64,000 nucleotides of DNA from Plenodomus lindquistii (Eukaryota > Ascomycota > Dothideomycetes > Pleosporales > Leptosphaeriaceae): the NCBI GenBank assembly GCA_025504975.1, contig JANUWI010000001.1:682001-746000 (forward strand), given 5' to 3'. Positions within the stretch are counted from its first letter, which is position 1. Every line of letters starts with the position of its first letter. The notes under the pieces were generated by a model that ran no database searches, was not told the origin of the DNA, and worked only from the letters and a program-made list of their open reading frames with translations. The translations under genes were made by a program, and so were the position numbers. This document shows, piece by piece, positions 44,968 to 56,224 of the stretch.

Positions 44968-46897
44968 ATGGGAGGATCGAAACCATGGCCGCAGGTCCCT
45001 GTGGGGAACAAAGACCACACCAACGCTTCTGTTGTCATCATCGGAGCTGGTATTTCTGGTAGGTTAGCAAGTAACACTTTGGTTCATTATAGGCTGACGA
45101 AATACATAGGCATGTGTATGGCCATTGACCTCATCAAGCGCAACCAATGCCACAATTTCATCATTGTCGAGAAGTCTGCCAGCGTTGGAGGGACCTGGTA
45201 CGACAACAAGTATCCTGGCGCCTGTTGCGATGTCTATAGCATGCTATATTCCTACTCATTTGAGCAAAACCCCGACTGGACGCGTGAGTATCCAGGGCAG
45301 GAAGAGATCCTCGTATGTTGAACTGGCTTATTCTCGTGATGGGAGCTGCCTCCCCTGCTGACCGGCTTACAGGACTATCTTCGTAATGTAGCTCGAAAGT
45401 ACAATCTTTACAAGTATATCCGGTTCAACACTTCAGTTGAGGCAGCAACATGGGACGATTCGAAGAATCGCTGGACCGTCGATGTGAAAGTCACGGGTGG
45501 AAAGGAAGCAGAATTCAACCCAGAGTACAGTATCGAGTGTGACTACTTGATCTCAGCCGTTGGTCAACTAAATCAGCCGCGGTATCCCGATATTGAGGGT
45601 CTCAAGGACTTCGAGGGCAAGGTTATGCATTCAGCAAGATGGGACTGGAGTCATAGTCTGGAGGGTCGAAAGGTCGGAATCATTGGAAACGGTACGTCAA
45701 CGTGAGATCTAGACCAACGTGTCAACGCTAACATACATCTTGTGGACAGGCGCAACAGCGGCCCAAATCGTACCTGAAATTCTCCCCGCAACCTCCTCCC
45801 TTACAGTCTACCAACGCTCTCCTAACTGGGTTATTCCCCGTGCCGACGGCCCAGTGAGCGCCTTCAAACGCGCTGTCCTCAGGTATCTGCCACCCGTCCG
45901 TTGGCGCATACGCAGCGGCATGATGGATTTTCGCGAGTCCTTTTACGATGCCGTGACAGATGGAGACAGTGACTTCGCGAGCCTCGTCCGTACAATGTGT
46001 CTGGACATGATGAAGACGCAGATTCCGAACAAGCCCGAACTCTGGGAAAAACTTACTCCAGACTACAACCCAGGCTGCAAACGTGTGATTATTACCGATG
46101 ACTATTATCCTGCGCTCGCGAACGAGAAGACGGAATTGGAGACACGAGGCATTCGACGGATTACCAAAACCGGTATCGAAATGAACGACGGCACACATCA
46201 TGAACACGACACCATTGTCCTCGCCACCGGCTTCCGCGCAGTAGAGTTCCTACACCCGATAAAAATTACCGGTACACAGGGCATCCCTCTCGGTGAAATC
46301 TGGTCCAAAGGCGCCAGCGCCCTCTATGGCACAACGGTCCCCTCTCTCCCCAACTTTGGCATGTTCTATGGCCCAAACACCAACTTGGGACACAACTCCA
46401 TCATCCTGATGATCGAAGCGCAGTCGCGCTATCTGAACACACTGGTGAGCGCGGTGTTGGATGCACGGAATCGCGGCCAGCGAATTGGAATAATGCCAAC
46501 ACAGCACCGCACCGACGAATTCAACGACCAGATCCAAGAAGTTCTGAAGAAGTCCAGTTTTGCGGATGAGAAATGTCAGTCATGGTATAAAAATGCCGAG
46601 GGAAGGATTACGAATAATTGGAGTGGTACGGTTGTGCAGTACCAAGAAGTTCTTTCCAAAGTTGACTGGGAAGACTTTGTAACGACTGCGGGGTCGCAGG
46701 TTGCGAAGGGAAGGAAAGAGGGCGTGAGTGCGAGTAAGGTTGTGTTTGGCAGTGGGAAGCAAGAGACTCGGATTGGGAGGGTTAGGGAGGAGACGCAAGT
46801 TAGTAACACGACGCTTGTGCTTGGAGCGTTGAGTGCGTTCGCAGCGAGTGCTGCGTGGATGTACAGGGCGAACTTGGCTCAGAGGTTTAGGAGTTAA
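44968..46897 (+). CDS. FAD-dependent monooxygenase, Baeyer-Villiger type
   Basis: Four exons, 44968-45058, 45110-45312, 45373-45691 and 45750-46897, give 586 residues. An FAD-binding Rossmann motif (IGAGISG, about 24-30) is followed by GGTWYDNKYPGACCD. The Baeyer-Villiger fingerprint FxGxxxHxxxW is present as FEGKVMHSARW. A second Rossmann motif (IIGNGATAAQ) binds NADPH, and ATGF follows. Such enzymes insert oxygen next to ketones or hydroxylate substrates; the substrate is unknown. The C-terminus has a hydrophobic segment (about residues 560-577, LVLGALSAFAASAAWMY) before a short basic end, suggesting a tail anchor. Intron 1 is 51 nt and stop-free, at the FAD motif. Confidence 0.88.
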
Positions 46898-47321
46898 GCC
46901 TAGACTGTCGGTAATTCTGATGTTCATTTCGCAGCATTGGGAAGATCTCCATCGTGTATGATTTATGATGCAATGTTGTTTGCAGATGGTACAATTATTC
47001 CTCCTTGTAATTTGGTTGTCTTCGTCACAATAACTTTTGATAATTAGCGAGAGCGTATGAAGCAAAGAGAGGAGTTATACCATTGCGGCGTGAGCTAAAT
47101 GCAAACATTCAATCGTGTTGTGGTATCTTGTAGCACGTCAAAAGCGCTTTCCTTGCAGTATAACTCCCAAAACGCCCTATGTGCCACGGTCATTTTCCGC
47201 CCCTGCCTGTATAAGCAATCTACTCGGCATCAGGAATGACGCTTGCAGCTTGGTGCAGGGCATGCGTGCAGAAATGCTCTTGACATGGCATGCACTTGGG
47301 CCATACAGGCGCTCAGCCCTG
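46898..47321. other. Convergent 3' region
   Basis: About 420 bases between the convergent monooxygenase and PHF5A-like genes, presumably both 3' untranslated regions. Nothing else is recognised. Confidence 0.45.
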
Positions 47322-47720
47322 TCAATGATTTCTGAAATTCTTCTTTTGGTAAAACAGGTCGGTCCGCGAACTGCCGAGATTGATAATCTTCGGACACCCA
47401 TCGCGATCCTTCTCCAGGCGCGTACACTCGAAGCAGTAGAAGGCGTCTGAGATGCCCTCGCCGCCGCAAACAACACACTTGTTCTGGTAGTTGCCGAAGG
47501 AGCATTCGTCACAGATGCGGGCGAGGGTGGTAGGGCGCACGTAGGAGTCGCAGACGGGGCACTTGCCGTCGCATTTGTCGCAGAGGCGGCCGATGGAGAT
47601 GCCGGCTTGTTTGCGGCACATGACTAGATCGCTGGGAGGTGATGTCAGTGAGGAGAGGGAGAAGGAGACGAAGAAAAGAATCAAGAAGGGAGGGGTGGCT
47701 TACGGATGATGGCGAGACAT
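47322..47720 (-). CDS. rds3: Splicing factor PHF5A / Rds3 / Ini1
   Basis: Two exons on the minus strand, 47720-47704 and 47631-47322, with a 72-nt intron, give 108 residues, matching yeast Rds3 and human PHF5A in size. The first exon codes only five and two-thirds codons (MSRHHP after splicing). The protein is almost all conserved zinc-knuckle sequence with CxxC pairs (CDKCDGKCPVC, CDEC, CVVCGG, CFEC) and ends in a basic FYQKKNF. It is a core subunit of the SF3b complex of the U2 snRNP, needed for branch-site recognition. It is head-to-head with a second splicing-related gene. Confidence 0.95.
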
Positions 47721-47939
47721 AGTAGCTGTGGGAGGGGGCAGTTGCAGTTGCAGTTGCAGTTGCAGTTGTGATGGAGGCGAGGGTGAGAGGAGCGATGAAT
47801 CAATTTGCGGACCTCCGAGAGCTTATGTCATGCGCCAAAGAACCCCTGCCCAAAGCTCGCCCATTGGAAGCTTCGACGGCCCTCGCCTCTGCTGAACCAC
47901 TATTCCACGCAGCCTTGTCACTTAACCCCCAACCTCGCC
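47721..47939. promoter_or_regulatory. Bidirectional promoter of PHF5A-like and pinin-domain genes
   Basis: Only 219 bases separate the two start codons, so the genes must share their upstream region. It contains a GTTGCA repeat next to the PHF5A start and a stretch ending in a C-rich leader on the pinin side. No TATA box is recognised. Coordinate control of two splicing proteins is inferred from the arrangement. Confidence 0.65.
47741..47767. repeat. (GTTGCA)n simple repeat in a bidirectional promoter
   Basis: Four perfect hexanucleotide copies plus a partial one, 21 bases before the PHF5A-like start codon. It probably lies in that gene's 5' leader. Confidence 0.85.
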
Positions 47940-48930
47940 ATGGACGGCCCAATTGCCTCGGCCGTAGTCCTGCCCGACGAACTCATCGCGCCAGCCTCGC
48001 CGGCCAGTCACAAAAGACGACAATCCTCCGTCGCCGAGGACACGGCCAAACGACCGCGCCTCGATGGCCATGTGGATGCCCAGGACCACCATGGTGCCGT
48101 GAAGCCTGCTGTCGCGGTGCGGCGTGAACGGGGTCGAGAGCGTCGCCTCTTTGGCGCCGCCCTGGGCGCACTCTCACAGAACCCGTCGAGCGCAGCACAG
48201 AAGCGACGGTCCGAGATCGAGCAGCGACAACAGGCCCAGCGCAAGCACGAGGACGAAGAGAGCGGGCAGAGGAAGGCTGAGCGCATCGCCCGGCGCAGAG
48301 AGCAGCGCTGGAGAGAGCAGAAGCGCTTCCACCTCGCCTCGGTATGCCTGGTCATGTGCGCCCTCGTCACTGCACGTACTGACTGCCCACAGATGCGGGC
48401 GCGCCACGACAGCCTGCGCAACGTGGCGCACTTTCTCCAGACAGAAACAGAGCCTCGCCTGGTACGTCTACCGACCCAAGTTCACTTCATTCCATCTGGC
48501 ACCAAGCCAAGGCCACTGACACCTTCGACAGTACTACAAGCCCTGGGCAACCTCGCCTGCCGAAGATGACCGCATCCAAGAGCAAATTGCCCAAGCCGAG
48601 GACACCATCCGCCGTGAAATGGAAGAGTACGAGGTCCGCCAGCAGCAAGGTTCTACCGAGAAGCGCCAAGTGCCTGCAGACGACAGCAAGACTGCTCAGG
48701 AGACCAACGGCAGCACACGCTCTCCCACAGACCTGGACATGAAGGACCATCTCGCAAATCAACCCGGAAGTGAGGCGGTGAGAACCAGTCATACCGCGCA
48801 AGATGCAATAAACAGTAATATGGCGAGCCTTGATCCAGCGACTGACCTACCCAGTACAGACGACACCGAGGACGACCCAAACGGAGAAGACGTCGTCGAA
48901 GAAGCTGCAGAAGATACCGTCATTTACTGA
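47940..48930 (+). CDS. Pinin/SDK/MemA domain protein
   Basis: Three exons, 47940-48341, 48393-48461 and 48532-48930, give 289 residues. After a disordered N-terminus with a nuclear-signal-like SHKRRQSS, the pinin/SDK/MemA domain (about 60-175) shows RRLFGAALGALSQ, a long charged helix (KRRSEIEQRQQAQRK), RFHLAS, LRNVAHFLQTETEPRLYYKPW and PAEDDRIQEQI. The C-terminal 100 residues are acidic and disordered. Animal pinin is a nuclear speckle protein linked to the exon-junction complex and splicing; the fungal role is inferred. The open frame extends upstream without a better start, and the chosen ATG follows a C-rich leader. Confidence 0.82.
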
Positions 48931-49808
48931 AGATCGTTAGCATGTGCGCCCTGGCTTCGCCTGTGCCCTCACTCACCGACCCGCCTGCTTGTGCGTGATT
49001 TCTTTTGAATCGCAGCTCCTTTACCTGCAACTTGGCATGAAGCCTCATACGGCTACAGTGTAGTCAATAGAGTATCCAGCCTGCATGCGTGCCAAATACG
49101 TCGGTATTTCCAGCCACGACCGAGCCACTGGGTAAGCCAATGCGAAGACATTACAAGTACTTCCGCACCCCACGGCAAATAGCGATCCTATCCGGCTGTT
49201 TCATTGCATCCGCCTCAGTTTGCAACTTTATGCGAATTATCAAAGGGCTCAGTATGTACTATAGGGCATGTATAGGCCCCACGCTCCGAGTGGGATATAT
49301 CACGACAAGTATTACCTAACCAACTGTGTTACGTGCAAGGGCACAGTTTGCGAACATCTTCATCTTCAGCATCAGATTTCGCGACCATCTAGATTAGTAG
49401 AAAAATATTACTGCACTAAACGCAACACAAGATAGCCTCAAGGCTCCTGAAATATCCTTAGTTGATAGCATGTGATGCTTACCCGTTTGGAGCGTTCCTC
49501 AGACCCCGGAAAACCCCACTCATACGGTAACACGAAAACATGCCTCGGTAAGACGCGCATGGCGCAACTCTCACGTCTTCCACGTAAACCTACTCATCCT
49601 AAGTATACCTTCGAAGCTTGCAGATCACCAGCACAATATACAATCTGTACATGGACACAAAATCCATAATAGCCACCAAATACTCCATCTCTCGCTAATA
49701 GACCTCCAAGGTCTTGGACCTACTCGCCGCAATATACCTTGATTTACCCTGCTTAGGTTGCATAGCTAGGCAAGCGCAAGAAGAGCCTGGTAGGAGGTGC
49801 GAGCGACA
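48931..49808. other. Intergenic
   Basis: About 880 bases with no supported gene. Frames are short and the sequence looks AT-richer by eye than the flanking genes. Confidence 0.45.
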
Positions 49809-51423
49809 ATGCCGGTTCAACCCATCGACCCCACAGGCGATTCGCGCGTTGAGCATAAGACTGCAAAGCTGAATGGATATACGTATCACTATCTGTATGC
49901 GGTGCCCAAGTCTGGGCGGTGGAAGGAGACTGTGTTTTTGGTGAGCAATATCACTTATTCCATCCTTCTCAGGTATTCGGGCCTGTGTTCAATTGGGGAT
50001 TTATTGATGTAGCTGTACTCCCAAGTGCTATCGCTGGGCTACTGAATGGTCATTGTCTGAAGACTGGAATCAGCTACTGACGTATGAATGATTCTTAGAT
50101 ACACGGATGGCCCGATCTATCAATGGGGTGGCGGTATCAGATCCCTTATCTAGTCGATCTGGGATTCAGGGTTGTGGCACCTGATATGATGGGGTATGGT
50201 GGTACAGTACGTCAAATACCGCATACGGCTCGTCTCGTGTCTCGCTAAGCCTGGGGTAGGACGCTCCCAAGGTACCCCCAAACCCCATTAATTTGTATGG
50301 CTACAAGCGAGCATCCGACGATATTGCTGCGTTGGCGAAAGAGGTCGGCTCAAAGACCATCATCCTCGGTGGTCATGACTGGTAGGACAATCAGCCATTA
50401 TCGTATCCAATAGCACTGGTTAATGCTTGCATAGGGGAGGTTTCGTTGTCTGGCGGGCAGCCGCGTGGTATCCTCAATTGGTGACCCACGTCTTCTCGGT
50501 GTGCAGTATGATCTTCTCCTTGCTTTGAACTACCGTGATCGTTATACTAATCATCGAACAGCTGCCTACACCGCCCCTCACAACCAGTACATCTCCACCG
50601 AAGATCTCGTCAAGGGTCCATTACCCCAATTTGGGTATCAGCTGCACCTCGCGTCTGGTGATGTGGAGAAAAGCGTCACTGATGAGCAGTCGATCAAGCA
50701 GTTTCTGAGGGGCATGTACGGGGCGAGAGCACCGAATGGCGACCAAGCTTTTGATCCCAAGAAGGGAGTGATTGCTGAAAATCTGCCCAGACTTGGGGAG
50801 AGTAAAATCTTGAACGGGAAGGTAAGTCAAGCAAATTCGTCGTGACTATTAGAAGGTTTTCCGGCTGCTTTGTGAGCAACACGTGGATTGTCCCGGAGGG
50901 TGGCTATGGAGGGAGTGAGAAGTTCATCCACCACCCGGGCAATTGGATGCTCGACATCGATAAGTCCACGTCTATGGGTCATATCCGGATCAGCAGAACG
51001 GCTATTTCGAACACAGCAATGGTGTGTTGACGATGGCGCAGGTCCTAGACTATTATGTCAAGGAGTATAGCAAGCATGGCATTCATCCTACCTGTATGTA
51101 TCCCCAGCCCCCACCAAGTTACTTGACTGACACGCACATGAGTGAACTGGTACCGCCAGCGTAAAACCAATTGGGAAGAAGACCAAGCGTTACTCGATAA
51201 GAAGGTCATCAAGCAGCCAGTGTTGTTCATCCAGGCGGCACATGATTCTATACTCAAGCCCGAGATGTCCAAGAACATGGACGTGTTGGTTCCAAACCTG
51301 ACCCGCGGTGAAGTCTCAGCAAACCACTGGGCATTGACGGAGAAGCCAGAGGAAGTGAACAAGATTATCCGCCAATGGTTAGAGGGGCAGGGGTTGGTGA
51401 TTGGGAAGAAGAGTAGTCTTTAG
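49809..51423 (+). CDS. Epoxide hydrolase, alpha/beta-hydrolase fold
   Basis: Seven exons, 49809-49940, 50099-50206, 50260-50381, 50435-50505, 50562-50821, 51042-51093 and 51143-51423, all in phase, give 341 residues, normal for the family. Key parts are present: the oxyanion-hole HGWPD (about 46-50), MMGYGGT, the nucleophile Asp120 in GGHDWGG, the cap with YYVKEYSKHGIH and NWYRQRK, an acid in AAHDSILKPE (about 271) and the catalytic His310 in ANHWAL. The enzyme opens epoxides to diols, often in detoxification or metabolite processing. Intron 5 (50822-51041) is 220 nt, about four times the local norm. No signal peptide, so cytosolic. Confidence 0.87.
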
Positions 51424-51813
51424 AGTCAAAGAATAAAGCGGGGTGGAGAAAAGCCCAACGGGGCGTGAGACCAATTTTACGAGTCAAAATTACGCCTGTC
51501 ATGATCCTACGGTCCTTACTGCTTACTCTCATATTCTTCTACTCTTCCAGGTTCCAAATTTTTAGCCTCGCTTTATCATATGCCCGTCGAAAAGATATCG
51601 GAAGGGGGGGGGGTAACGATGGTGGCTCTATCCGTCGCGATATCGGGGAGAGGGCGCCCATGATTGGCGAGATCATGCAAGATAGACAGCTTCTCAGGAT
51701 CGATTATCGCTCCACCTCGTACTTCCAAGTCTTGGTAGTATTGCCTATGGCTTTTTTCGTGCTGCAAACGCTCATTGGACATGATGTTATCGATTTGCGA
51801 ATTGTCGTCAAGA
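51424..51813. other. Convergent intergenic stretch
   Basis: About 390 bases between the epoxide hydrolase and a minus-strand ORF. A run of nine G occurs near 51605. Nothing else is recognised. Confidence 0.4.
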
Positions 51814-52524
51814 TCAAAACCAGAATGCTGAAAAGATGCCCCAGTAGGGCAGTCTCCGTTTCAAGAGCATCTTGCGTGTTACGATGGGTACTGGACATGG
51901 GTCGAAGTTCTGGTGTCCGCGGGGGCGTAGCTGTGGGGCTTCGTATACTGCCATAGGTACATCTCCACGCATTCCCATACATGCGAAACCTTTGTATTGA
52001 CCACATTTACCAGATTTCAGCCTGTGGCTTCGCAACTTCGATGATATCACCAATTTCGAATTGACATGCATGTCGTGCCATGTACACAGTACGAAGTGTT
52101 GCATCTCGGCGTGCCCGGACGTTCTAACGCGAAAGGTACCGGAAGAATCACTTGCAATGCCGCCTTGGTTCTTGGTACGAGCCACAGTCAAGACGCAACC
52201 GCTGAGGGTTCGCCCGTCGCGAATAATATCTAGCGCTGCGTTTGCATTTGCTAGACACGACTGTGGCACTTGGTCGCGGTAGTCTGGGCTGTAATCATAA
52301 CCTTGAAAATGCTCGTGGAAGAGTACAATGTTCCTGGTAAGAAGGGTAAGCCGGATGCAGGTCCCTCCGCCCATGCATGTCCCATGCTTTTGGTATTTGA
52401 TTCCACCCTGTAGCCAATAAGGATCCAGCATTGTACCTTGTGGCTGCTCTGGTCGTGGATGAAGACTCAATTGACAGCCGATGCCGTTGAGCAGGATAAT
52501 GCCCACGTTGTTGTTTCCTGTCAT
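51814..52524 (-). CDS. Uncharacterised cysteine-containing protein
   Basis: A 236-codon open frame from an ATG. The first 160 residues look like folded protein: a hydrophobic start (VGIILLNGIGCQ), spaced Cys residues (including GTCMGGGTCIR, QSCLANANAALD and SGCVLTVA) and SSGTFRVRTSGHAEMQHF. The last 60 or so residues are rich in Arg, Lys and Met and could be unspliced or untranslated sequence. No family is recognised. The N-terminus is not a clear signal peptide. It may be a real gene with a wrong 3' end. Confidence 0.42.
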   Translation of the reverse strand: MTGNNNVGIILLNGIGCQLSLHPRPEQPQGTMLDPYWLQGGIKYQKHGTCMGGGTCIRLTLLTRNIVLFHEHFQGYDYSPDYRDQVPQSCLANANAALDIIRDGRTLSGCVLTVARTKNQGGIASDSSGTFRVRTSGHAEMQHFVLCTWHDMHVNSKLVISSKLRSHRLKSGKCGQYKGFACMGMRGDVPMAVYEAPQLRPRGHQNFDPCPVPIVTRKMLLKRRLPYWGIFSAFWF

Positions 52525-54832
52525 GATGGGAAAAGGTGGTAAAATTCCGGCTGACCGCTATTGCGACAAGATTCGTGATCCAAGGGTGATCGTGGTGAGG
52601 TCACCTGCATTGGACGAGTAGGATGGATGGCTTCACTCACCGCTGCAACTAGGACGACATTGTCCGAGAATCATACCCGAGGTGAGATGTGAAAAATGCG
52701 CGCAAGTGCGCAAATACCTGAAGTTGTATTCAAGCTTGGTATCAGGTATGGTGAGCTTCTTCACCGCCTACCGCATTCGACGGGGCATGCGTTGGTTAGA
52801 CTGAACGTAGCTTGCCGCTCGACATCGCATCCCCGTATGCTGTTTGACAAGGTTATGTCATAGTAATGCTGATCTAGGTGTGCGTAGAGTACCGTAGGTC
52901 GCGGTATGTACATGGTTGACGTCGGTGGTATGTACGTGATAGAGACGTGCCTTATCAGTCTGCATATTATTCCATCGCATTTCGTATGGCATGGCGATGC
53001 AGATAGCGGACTGGCTAGAGAGCAGAGTCCACGAGTTCTGTCTTGAGCCACTCTTCAGGTTCCCTCGGTTAGTAGGGGATTGTCGCTTTAGATGAAGCCC
53101 GGTTGTATGGTGTAGGTGCCGATGCCCCCCTGCACGGTTTGGTTTGATTATGGCGTTGAGTTTTTGCGCTCTCGCTTTTGCTTCTGCCGTCCCGCTGCTG
53201 CTATGCGGTCGGTAGTGCGTGAATGGTGGTGGTCGAATACGAAGGCCTGTTGGGCGGTCGGAGAGATACCACAACTACCTAGGTAGTGCGTGACTCGCCT
53301 TGTACCGGCACCGGTACCGCTTACCAACGATATCTCATCTTACCCATGGCCACTCCCTGCTAAAATGCACGACTATCCCGGCTACGCGCCTGCGATCACC
53401 GTTGTTCGTTTCGATCCCTGAACTACAGATGCTCAAACTCACCGTTCGGTTGAAGAGGTAGATCTGAGTCGACCGTGCAGCACGCTACGACTCACGAGTG
53501 CTTCATGCTTCACGACTTTGTCGTACATTCGCCGACACAGGTCGATTCCGTTGGCTCCGAGTCTTGGGAGGGTAGACCTCCATCACACCTGCAGCCAGCG
53601 TCCTCTCTGGGGCCACTCGTGCGTGTCGATCAAGGTTGCTCTGATAAGACCCTGCACGTTGGTGTCCCGACAGGCTGGGACGAGCTTGGAACACTTCGTC
53701 AACTGGGTGCTTCTCGGTAGCAGTGCCGCTATGCGACACCGACCAACAACCGACATTCGGCCAACGAGCTCAGATTCGAGCATGTGAGATCAGGTTTGAG
53801 AATGACGCCGTCAACATGCCGTGTCGTAAGAGTAACAAATGGTCCTGTCGGTGGCCTATTGCTCCTGTCTGCGACAGCGCCGTCAAGCACCAGCCATGAC
53901 CCCTAATCTCGATCATTCTGGGTTATTGCGCTTCAGCTTCCGGTTACATATCTTCTGGAACAACCGCCAGACCTTCTAGCCAGTGAGCGGTCAGCACCCT
54001 TTGTCCACATGCATGGCCCAGTATTGCCACAAGGTTGATGAGGGCCCGAGGTCGAGTCGAGACAGAGCTGTGGTAAGTCATAGCATCCGAAGACATGCCA
54101 CCCTAAAAGTCCTCTAGTCTGCATATCAGGCTGATGTTTTCTGCATCTTTACTCAGGGATCCGTAGGTCAACGTCCCTTGCTGCAGGACACTACCGCGGG
54201 TTCACTGCATATCCTCAACGCAACTCAAATGTATGCTCCACAACAGCACAGTGCCTTATCGCTGTTTCAACGTGCTGGCGCGGCCTCTGATAGACGGCTA
54301 CTACACGGTACCATCCCACCTCAGACAGCAGCTGGTGACTACTGGGCTTGTACGGCGTCTTGGTGCACTTCTCCCGGAGCTTCTACGCTGCTGATCCGGT
54401 AAAAGTAGCACCAATTCGCTTGATCCAATGGCCACTAGTCATCCAAGCGAATCGTAGACGCTCCCGCAAGTATCCACTCGACTGATAGCCTCATTCATTG
54501 ACACAACTTAACGGGATAAAGAAAGGACTACGCGAAGCCACTCAGACCAGCAGTAATGGTCGCGCACCCCTATCCATGCTCGATGCGCCAGATTGATACG
54601 CCCAGCAAATGACGTGGTTATCTCGAGGCTTCCGTTATGCGATCCCATTATCTCGCCGATGCACGAACGAGAGACAGGCCCAGCGTGTGCCAGGCCAGTT
54701 GGGCCGGAGGGGGTTTTCTCGACACGTATATCAGCCTCCACGCCTTCGTGGGGTAGTTTCTGTTAGCTATCTTTTCCCTCCCTTCCTCCCGCACTATTAC
54801 GGATATCCCCCATACATTCATCGTCTCTCGTA
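52525..54832. other. Gene-poor tract of about 2.3 kb
   Basis: No supported gene. Open frames below 140 codons on both strands lack domains or plausible splice structure. A palindrome (ACTACCTAGGTAGT near 53280) and a nearby CGGCACCGGTACCG motif stand out locally. It could be relic sequence or a long upstream region for the dehydrogenase gene. The last 100 bases are C/T-rich. Confidence 0.45.
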
Positions 54833-56224
54833 ATGGCTCCCTCCGCACTGGCAGATATCTACCCAATCCCAGCGAGGCACTACTCCAAACCGTCGACTAT
54901 TGTGGCATCCGTCTTGCATGGGCCAAGAGACTTGCGGCTGGTATGCCTTCCTATTCCGTGATACATCCCACGCCACCCACTGGCCGTGGGGGGATAGTCT
55001 GTTTCTTTGCAACATCCAAACCGCGATACTGATGGTTCGAACAGGAAACTCGTACAATCACAGATCCTGCCGCCAATGAGCTCCAGATCGCTATCAAAGC
55101 CACAGGCCTTTGCGGGAGCGACTGCTCATACTACAGCAAATTCCGCAATGGCGATCTGCAGGCATGCGAACCGCTGTCACTAGGTCATGAGTCCGCTGGC
55201 GTGGTTGTTGCGGTTGGTCAGGGTGTCACCAATTTTCAGATTGGCGAGCGGGTCGCCCTGGAAGTCGGTGTGCCGTGTGACAACTGTAGGTCATGCCAAC
55301 GGGGCCGTTACAACCTCTGCCCTAAGATGCGGTTTCGAAGTAGCGCCAAATCGTTTCCCCATTTTCAAGGGACACTCCAGGAACGCATCAACCACCCTGC
55401 GAAATGGTGCCACAAGTATGACCTGCATGATCCATCCCGCCACCAACTTTAGCTGATAACCTTAAACAGACTTCCTTCGCATGTCTCGTTGGAGTCTGCG
55501 TCGCTCCTAGAACCCCTGTCGGTTGCCATCCACGCAACTCGGAGAGCACAGCTTGAACAGGGTGATACCGCAATCGTCTTCGGTGCTGGTACCGTTGGGC
55601 TGCTGACTGCTGCAATGGCCAAAGTGTCTGGTGCAACTACTGTTGTGATTGCAGACATTGATCACGGCCGAATCAATTATGCCCTTGCAAACGGCTTTGC
55701 GCACGAAGGCTACATTGTGAGCCCGCGAAATACGTCTAATGAGATAGCTGAGAAGCTTGCAGTTGCAAAGGAGCTAGCCACAGATGTCATGCAGATTGCC
55801 TCGCTGCAAGACATTGACTTTGAGGGTGCTGACGTAACGTTCGACTGTACTGGAAAGGAAGTCTGCATGCAGGCCGGACTTTACGTGAGTAGCGAGTCGA
55901 AGAATGTCTGAAACAGCCACTGACACGATGCAGGCCACAAGACCAGGCGGCAAGCTTATCATGGTTGGAATGGGCACTCCAATCCAGACACTTCCAATGT
56001 CGGCATCTCACTTGAAAGAGGTGGACATTATTGGCATCTTCCGCTACGCCAACACTTACCCAACCGGCATCAAAATCCTGTCAGCAGGCGTCTTGCCAAG
56101 TCTTGACAAGATGATAACACATCGCTTCCAAGGCCTCAGTTCAACCAAGGAGGCGTTCGAGCTCGCTGGCAGAACTATTGACAAGGATGGTAACCTTGTG
56201 CTGAAGGTACTTGTTGAGATGTAG
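54833..56224 (+). CDS. Zinc-dependent alcohol/polyol dehydrogenase (MDR family)
   Basis: Four exons, 54833-54940, 55045-55415, 55470-55884 and 55934-56224, give 394 residues. Catalytic zinc ligands are Cys59 (GLCGSD) and His84/Glu85 (GHE). The four structural-zinc cysteines are complete at 114, 117, 120 and 128 (CDNCRSC, then NLC). A Rossmann motif FGAGTVGLL follows, with VIADIDHGR after strand 2, where the Asp suggests NAD rather than NADP. The layout matches sorbitol, xylitol and L-arabinitol dehydrogenases. The N-terminus is about 30 residues longer than usual. The exact sugar alcohol is not predictable. Confidence 0.88.

Noticed and set aside
52525..54832. Relic transposon in the 2.3 kb sparse tract
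   Set aside because: No terminal repeats, target-site duplication or transposase-like reading frame was seen by eye; a genome-wide search would be needed to claim it.
44968..56224. Monooxygenase, epoxide hydrolase and zinc dehydrogenase as a metabolic gene cluster
   Set aside because: They are separated by conserved splicing genes and long gaps, no backbone synthase, transporter or regulator is present, and each is a common stand-alone fungal gene.
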